In this document: positions 30,607 through 34,425 of the stretch, piece by piece
Layout of the letters: every line of letters starts with the position of its first letter
Numbering within the stretch: position 1 is the first letter of the stretch
DNA from: Cryomorphaceae bacterium
GTDB taxonomy: Bacteria > Bacteroidota > Bacteroidia > Flavobacteriales_D > Crocinitomicaceae
Assembly (NCBI GenBank): GCA_027490665.1
Contig: JAIXXP010000100.1
Span: forward strand, 1-34,425
Length of the DNA: 34,425 nt
Direction of reading: 5' to 3'
Notes under the pieces: generated by a model
What the model was told of the DNA's origin: nothing
The model's database searches: none
Seen by the model: the letters and a program-made list of their open reading frames with translations, nothing else
Program-made: the position numbers and the translations under genes

Positions 30607-31493
30607 TGAAACAAATCGCCGTATACGCCAAAAAAATATTCAAGCAAGACCTCAGTGTTTTTGAAAACTTACTCAATGGAATTGTAGAGTTAGGGTGGAA
30701 GCCAGTGCTCGAGCACGAATTAGCCTTGCAGCTCCACACCAAATTTCAGTGGCCTCTTACTTATCAGACTTTTACCACTCATCTCGACCTCAAAAGTGGT
30801 TTTGACCTCATGATCAGTTTAGGAGGAGACGGCACCTTCCTCAAAGCAGTTTCCTTTATCCGTGATTCCGGGGTGCCAATTCTCGGCATCAATACGGGTC
30901 GTTTGGGCTTCTTGTCAAATCTTTCCAAATCGCAAATTGCTCAAACACTACAGCGCTTCAACGATGGTCAATACGAATTTCAAAAGCGCTCCTTGCTAAG
31001 GGTACATACCGACAACGATTTATTTGCCGACGAAAATTTTGCGCTCAACGAGCTTACGCTTCAAAAGAAAGATACCTCCTCCATGATCAAAGTGCAGGCT
31101 TATCTTGGCGACAAATTCTTAAACACCTATTGGGCCGATGGCCTTATTGTTGCCACCCCAACGGGTTCAACTGCCTATAGTTTGAGTTGCGGCGGCCCTA
31201 TCATTACTCCGGGTTGTCAGGTACACATCCTTACACCAATTGCGCCGCACAACCTCAATGTTCGCCCTGTTGTTGTTCCTGACCACATGCCAATTTCTTT
31301 GCAGGTAGAAGGCCGAGACCGCACTTATTTGCTATCTTTAGATGGTCATTCGCAACACATTAAACAAGGTGAAAAGGTCATCATTACCAAAGCCGAATTC
31401 ATGATCAATGTGGTCAAATTCGAAGACAACAATTTTTTAGATACCATCCGAAACAAAATGTTTTGGGGCTCCGATACCCGAAACGAAATTTAA
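30606..31493 (+). CDS. nadK: NAD kinase
   Basis: NadK phosphorylates NAD to NADP in the cytosol. The 295-residue protein contains the fingerprint LMISLGGDGTFLKA (GGDGT at 73-77), GINTGRLGFLS, the NE-type motif ALNELTLQKKD, and ATPTGSTAYSLSCGGPIITP. Length and layout are ordinary. Initiation is coupled to the CBS gene by TAATG, and the FKBP isomerase gene begins five bases after the stop. Confidence 0.97.
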   Translation: MKQIAVYAKKIFKQDLSVFENLLNGIVELGWKPVLEHELALQLHTKFQWPLTYQTFTTHLDLKSGFDLMISLGGDGTFLKAVSFIRDSGVPILGINTGRLGFLSNLSKSQIAQTLQRFNDGQYEFQKRSLLRVHTDNDLFADENFALNELTLQKKDTSSMIKVQAYLGDKFLNTYWADGLIVATPTGSTAYSLSCGGPIITPGCQVHILTPIAPHNLNVRPVVVPDHMPISLQVEGRDRTYLLSLDGHSQHIKQGEKVIITKAEFMINVVKFEDNNFLDTIRNKMFWGSDTRNEI

Positions 31494-31498
31494 TAATT

Positions 31499-32212
31499 AT
31501 GAAAAAAATACTTTTCCCACTCAGCATTTTGTTTGCTGCTCAAGCGCAAGCGCAAGCCCCACAGATCAATTCCAGGATAGACTCCGTGAGTTATTTGGCC
31601 GGTCAAAACATTGCCCAAAGTGTGCTCAAAGATTTTCCAGAAGCCAATGTTGCACTTTTGCTTCAAGGTCTCAGCGATGCCATGATGAAACGTGAGAGCT
31701 TACTTCAAGATCCAAGTAATCAGTGCGTCATGTCTTACTTTCAAGAGAAAATGCAAGCCATTGAAAGCGCCGAACAAGCCGTCAACCAAGAGGCTTTGGC
31801 TGCAGAAAAAGAAGCGGGCAGAGTCAATCGCGAAAGAGGTGAGGCCTACTTACTTGAAAACGCCAAGAAAAAAGAAATTCAAGTAACGGCTAGTGGCTTG
31901 CAATACGAAGTGCTTAAAAAAGGCAGAGGTCAAAAGCCTACAGCGAGTTCTACTGTTAAGGTTCACTACACCGGCACCAACATCGATGGTCAAATATTTG
32001 ATAGCTCAGTTGAGCGCAAAGAACCGATCTCTTTCCCGCTTAATGCTGTTATCCCTGGCTGGACAGAAGGTGTTCAGCTCATGAATGTTGGTGCAAAATA
32101 CCGTTTTTACATCCCACAAGAATTGGCATATGGCCCGGGTTCACCAACAGAACTTATCCCGCCTTATTCTGTTCTTATCTTTGAAGTTGAATTACTAGAC
32201 ATCGAAAAATAA
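31499..32212 (+). CDS. FKBP-type peptidyl-prolyl isomerase, exported
   Basis: This 237-residue exported isomerase has a signal peptide ([20 protein letters not shown]). An N-terminal helical dimerisation domain follows ([29 protein letters not shown]), as in FkpA and Mip. The FKBP domain occupies the last ~105 residues, with [43 protein letters not shown] and [13 protein letters not shown]. It is expected in the periplasm as a folding helper for envelope proteins. The chosen start places the signal peptide at the N-terminus; an upstream ATG at 31463 would overlap nadK. The second isomerase gene begins four bases after the stop. Confidence 0.93.
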   Translation: MKKILFPLSILFAAQAQAQAPQINSRIDSVSYLAGQNIAQSVLKDFPEANVALLLQGLSDAMMKRESLLQDPSNQCVMSYFQEKMQAIESAEQAVNQEALAAEKEAGRVNRERGEAYLLENAKKKEIQVTASGLQYEVLKKGRGQKPTASSTVKVHYTGTNIDGQIFDSSVERKEPISFPLNAVIPGWTEGVQLMNVGAKYRFYIPQELAYGPGSPTELIPPYSVLIFEVELLDIEK

Positions 32213-32216
32213 ATCC

Positions 32217-33308
32217 ATGAAAAAATTACTTGTTACCTTACTTTTCTTGCCATTTACAGGCTTGTTAAATGCCCAAAAAGTTGAAGAAATTCAAGATGGC
32301 ATCTATGCACGTTTCACCACCAACAAAGGCATTATTGTTTGTCAGTTGGAGTATCAAAAGACACCCATGACCGTTGGTAACTTTGTGGGTTTGGCCGAAG
32401 GCAATTTTAAAGTTGGCGATAAATCCTTTTCTAAGCCATTTTTTGATGGCCTGATCTTTCACCGCGTGATCGCCGATTTCATGATCCAAGGTGGTGATCC
32501 ACAAGGCACAGGCATGGGTGACCCCGGCTATAAATTTTACGACGAAATTGATCCAACACTCAAGCATACCGGGCCTGGCATTTTATCGATGGCTAATTCA
32601 GGAGCCAATACCAACGGATCGCAGTTTTTTATTACCCACAAAGCGACGCCATGGCTAGATGGAAAGCATACCGTTTTTGGTCATGTGATTTCAGGGCAAG
32701 AGGTTGTTGATCTAATTGCGCAAAACGACACAATGCGCAAGGTGGAAATCATCCGTGTGGGCAAAGACGCCATTAAATGGAATGCACAAACTGCATTTGA
32801 CCAAGTTTATTTGGCTAAAAAAGCCCAAGAGACGCTGGAGCAAGCTGAGCTTTCAAAAATTGCAGCGATGTCTCAAGACGATTACAAAGCATTTATGTAT
32901 GCTGAAGTCATGAAGAACTATCCAAATGCACAGCAAAGTGCAACGGGTTTGGTCTATGTCATTTTAGACAACGGCAAAACCAATGAGGTGAAGGAAGGTA
33001 AAAAGGTAAGTTTGCATTATACAGGAACCCTGCGTCGTGGCGGTAAAAAGTTTGATTCTTCAAAAGACCGCAATGCGCCGTTAGAATTTGAATATAAGGT
33101 TCAGCGCATGATCCCGGGCTTCGAAGAAGGAATTACCTACATCAAAGAAGGTGGTAAAATTTTGTTATTCATCCCTTATTACAACGCTTATGGCAAACAA
33201 GGGCGCCCTGGCTCTATTCCACCTTATGCCGATTTAGTTTTTGAAATCGAACTCTTGCAAGTTACCGATGCGGCACCTCATGGTGAGCACGATGGTCATC
33301 AGCACTAA
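32217..33308 (+). CDS. Cyclophilin-FKBP fusion peptidyl-prolyl isomerase, exported
   Basis: One 363-residue chain holds two unrelated isomerase folds. After a signal peptide ([20 protein letters not shown]) comes a cyclophilin domain at about 27-175, with [39 protein letters not shown] and [15 protein letters not shown] helical linker of about 70 residues leads to an FKBP domain at about 255-350 ([50 protein letters not shown]). The C-terminus is His-rich (HGEHDGHQH) and may bind metal. Cyclophilin-FKBP chimeras have been described in Flavobacterium; this looks like an exported member. The 3' end overlaps the convergent DUF4159 gene by four bases. Confidence 0.94.
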   Translation: MKKLLVTLLFLPFTGLLNAQKVEEIQDGIYARFTTNKGIIVCQLEYQKTPMTVGNFVGLAEGNFKVGDKSFSKPFFDGLIFHRVIADFMIQGGDPQGTGMGDPGYKFYDEIDPTLKHTGPGILSMANSGANTNGSQFFITHKATPWLDGKHTVFGHVISGQEVVDLIAQNDTMRKVEIIRVGKDAIKWNAQTAFDQVYLAKKAQETLEQAELSKIAAMSQDDYKAFMYAEVMKNYPNAQQSATGLVYVILDNGKTNEVKEGKKVSLHYTGTLRRGGKKFDSSKDRNAPLEFEYKVQRMIPGFEEGITYIKEGGKILLFIPYYNAYGKQGRPGSIPPYADLVFEIELLQVTDAAPHGEHDGHQH

Positions 33309-33955
33309 TTAGAAAAAGCATAAGAAATGATATTGGCGCCCATCTGCAAAGCTTGGCGCCTTTTTTCTGTTGGATCGTTGTGTACTTGTTGGTCTTCCCA
33401 GCCGTCGGATAGATCGGTTTCGTAGGTATACAAACAGACCAAACGACCTTCTATGACAATCCCAAATGCTTGTGGTCTTTTGCCGTCGTGTTCATGAATT
33501 TTTGGCAGTCCATTCGGAAAGTTATAGCGCTGTCTGAAAATGGGATGATCAGAGGGTAGCTCGGTAAGGGTCGCTTCTGGAAATACTTTTTTAAGTTCAG
33601 AGCGAACAAACCCGTCCATGCCATAGTTGTCATCTATATGTAAAAAGCCACCAGAAAGTAAGTAGGTCCGAAGGTTTTGGGCTTCTGCTTTGGAGAATAC
33701 CACATTGCCGTGTCCGGTCATGTGTAGCAACGGATATTGAAATAAGTCGGTACTGCCTACCTCAACATAGGGCACTTCCTTAGCGATGCTCATGCCGAGT
33801 TCTGTATTGCAAAACTTAATGAGATTGGGCAAAGCGGTTGGGTTGGCGTAGTAATCACCGCCGCCATTATATTTCAAAACAGCCATTTGATAGCCTTGCG
33901 CACTTATGCTTAGTGCCGTTAATAATAGTGCTGTTAGTAAGCCGATTTTTTTCAC
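33305..33955 (-). CDS. DUF4159 exported protein, GTG start
   Basis: This 216-residue protein has a signal peptide ([20 protein letters not shown], Met from GTG). The rest is one DUF4159 domain: [78 protein letters not shown] and [13 protein letters not shown]. The fold resembles a glutamine-amidotransferase/Rossmann-like domain; biochemical function is unknown. The start codon is GTG at 33955, overlapping the ribD TGA (GTGA), so the two genes are coupled. The stop overlaps the plus-strand isomerase stop. Confidence 0.88.
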   Translation of the reverse strand: MKKIGLLTALLLTALSISAQGYQMAVLKYNGGGDYYANPTALPNLIKFCNTELGMSIAKEVPYVEVGSTDLFQYPLLHMTGHGNVVFSKAEAQNLRTYLLSGGFLHIDDNYGMDGFVRSELKKVFPEATLTELPSDHPIFRQRYNFPNGLPKIHEHDGKRPQAFGIVIEGRLVCLYTYETDLSDGWEDQQVHNDPTEKRRQALQMGANIISYAFSN

Positions 33956-34425
33956 GTTCGTCGTTTAAAATAATAAATTTGGTCGGTTCCAAAAGCATGT
34001 ACGTTGGTTGGTACCCGATTCAAAACGGGTGCCTTGACTCCTTCTCCATAAAGTAAATCACCCACCAACACATAAGCTTCGTCCCAAACGTTATCAATGA
34101 TAAAATATTGTAAAGTACGGCTGCCACCCTCTACCATCACAGAATGAATGCCACGTTTATAGAGTTCATCTAAAATGTTTTTGGTTGCAGTTTCTTGAAT
34201 TTTAATCCATTCAATATTTCCTTTTTTCTCGTTTTTAACCCGGTTGAAAATAAGGGTGGGGGCATCTTCAGAAAACAAGCTGATGTCATTTTGGACTTGA
34301 AGCTGGCTGTCGATAAGAATGCGAATCGGATTTTTACCGCTGACATCTCTGACTGTAAGTGAAGGGTTGTCATTTAAAGCGGTGTGTTTGCCAACCAAAA
34401 TGCTCATTTCTTGGCTGCGCCAATG
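33952..34425 (-). CDS. ribD: Riboflavin biosynthesis protein RibD, C-terminal reductase part, cut by window edge
   Basis: The open frame runs from the window edge, where six codons (HWRSQE) precede MSILVGKHTALNDNPSLTVR. It therefore continues upstream and the internal ATG at 34407 is not the start. The visible ~157 residues are the 5-amino-6-(5-phosphoribosylamino)uracil reductase domain: GKHTALNDNPSLTVR, IRILIDSQLQV, LYKRGIHSVMVEGGSRTLQ and a C-terminal strand. This domain reduces the ribosyl side chain in riboflavin synthesis; the deaminase domain expected upstream is outside. The TGA is shared with the GTG of DUF4159. Confidence 0.93.
   Translation of the reverse strand, partial: HWRSQEMSILVGKHTALNDNPSLTVRDVSGKNPIRILIDSQLQVQNDISLFSEDAPTLIFNRVKNEKKGNIEWIKIQETATKNILDELYKRGIHSVMVEGGSRTLQYFIIDNVWDEAYVLVGDLLYGEGVKAPVLNRVPTNVHAFGTDQIYYFKRRT

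Overview
This window looks like chromosomal core and accessory DNA of a Bacteroidota member, most likely Flavobacteriales and perhaps Crocinitomicaceae-like. The evidence is three very large secreted proteins with type IX secretion (T9SS) C-terminal signals (one type B, two type A), SprB-type and PKD repeats, a bacillithiol gene (bshA), a DnaG primase without its usual zinc ligands, a cyclophilin-FKBP fusion, and promoter elements of the Bacteroidota form TAnnTTTG. I see no phage, insertion sequence, CRISPR array, tRNA or rRNA. No stretch over about 300 bases lacks a gene.

Layout, left to right. Positions 1-1333 (minus) hold a nitronate monooxygenase/FabK-like flavoprotein translationally coupled to the start of an M16 zinc protease cut by the window edge. 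Positions 1382-6506 (plus) hold a 1346-residue T9SS adhesin-like protein followed by an M42 aminopeptidase. Positions 6540-7626 (minus) hold folD and a small S4 RNA-binding protein. Positions 7689-11098 (plus) form a tightly overlapping unit: a small exported protein, bshA, elbB and meaB. Positions 11095-17706 (minus) hold a CotH-kinase/lamin-tail T9SS protein and a SprB-repeat T9SS protein, separated by a strong terminator. Upstream of them, 17763-18783 (minus) holds a Crp/Fnr regulator and a DUF983 membrane protein.

A dense regulatory region (18788-18957) separates DUF983 from dnaK (plus). After dnaK come an alpha/beta hydrolase, carB (a short form without the allosteric domain), a long-chain polyprenyl diphosphate synthase, a lipoprotein with YwqK/MORN-like repeats, dnaG and an MscS-type channel. 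pdxJ (minus) converges on the channel gene. From 29944 (plus) a CBS-domain protein, NAD kinase, an FKBP isomerase and a cyclophilin-FKBP fusion form one apparent operon. DUF4159 and the 3' part of ribD (minus) close the window.

Most of the genes are housekeeping (folate, pyridoxal phosphate, riboflavin, NADP, pyrimidine/arginine, isoprenoid, replication, folding). The most interesting material is regulatory. TAnnTTTG boxes repeatedly end only 3-5 bases before a start codon, which suggests leaderless mRNAs. Terminators run directly into the next promoter. A 5-4-5 palindrome abuts the promoter of the operon that encodes the Crp/Fnr regulator. A sigma-54-like element with upstream TGTCA repeats precedes dnaK. 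I did not find a convincing wholly new multi-gene system.
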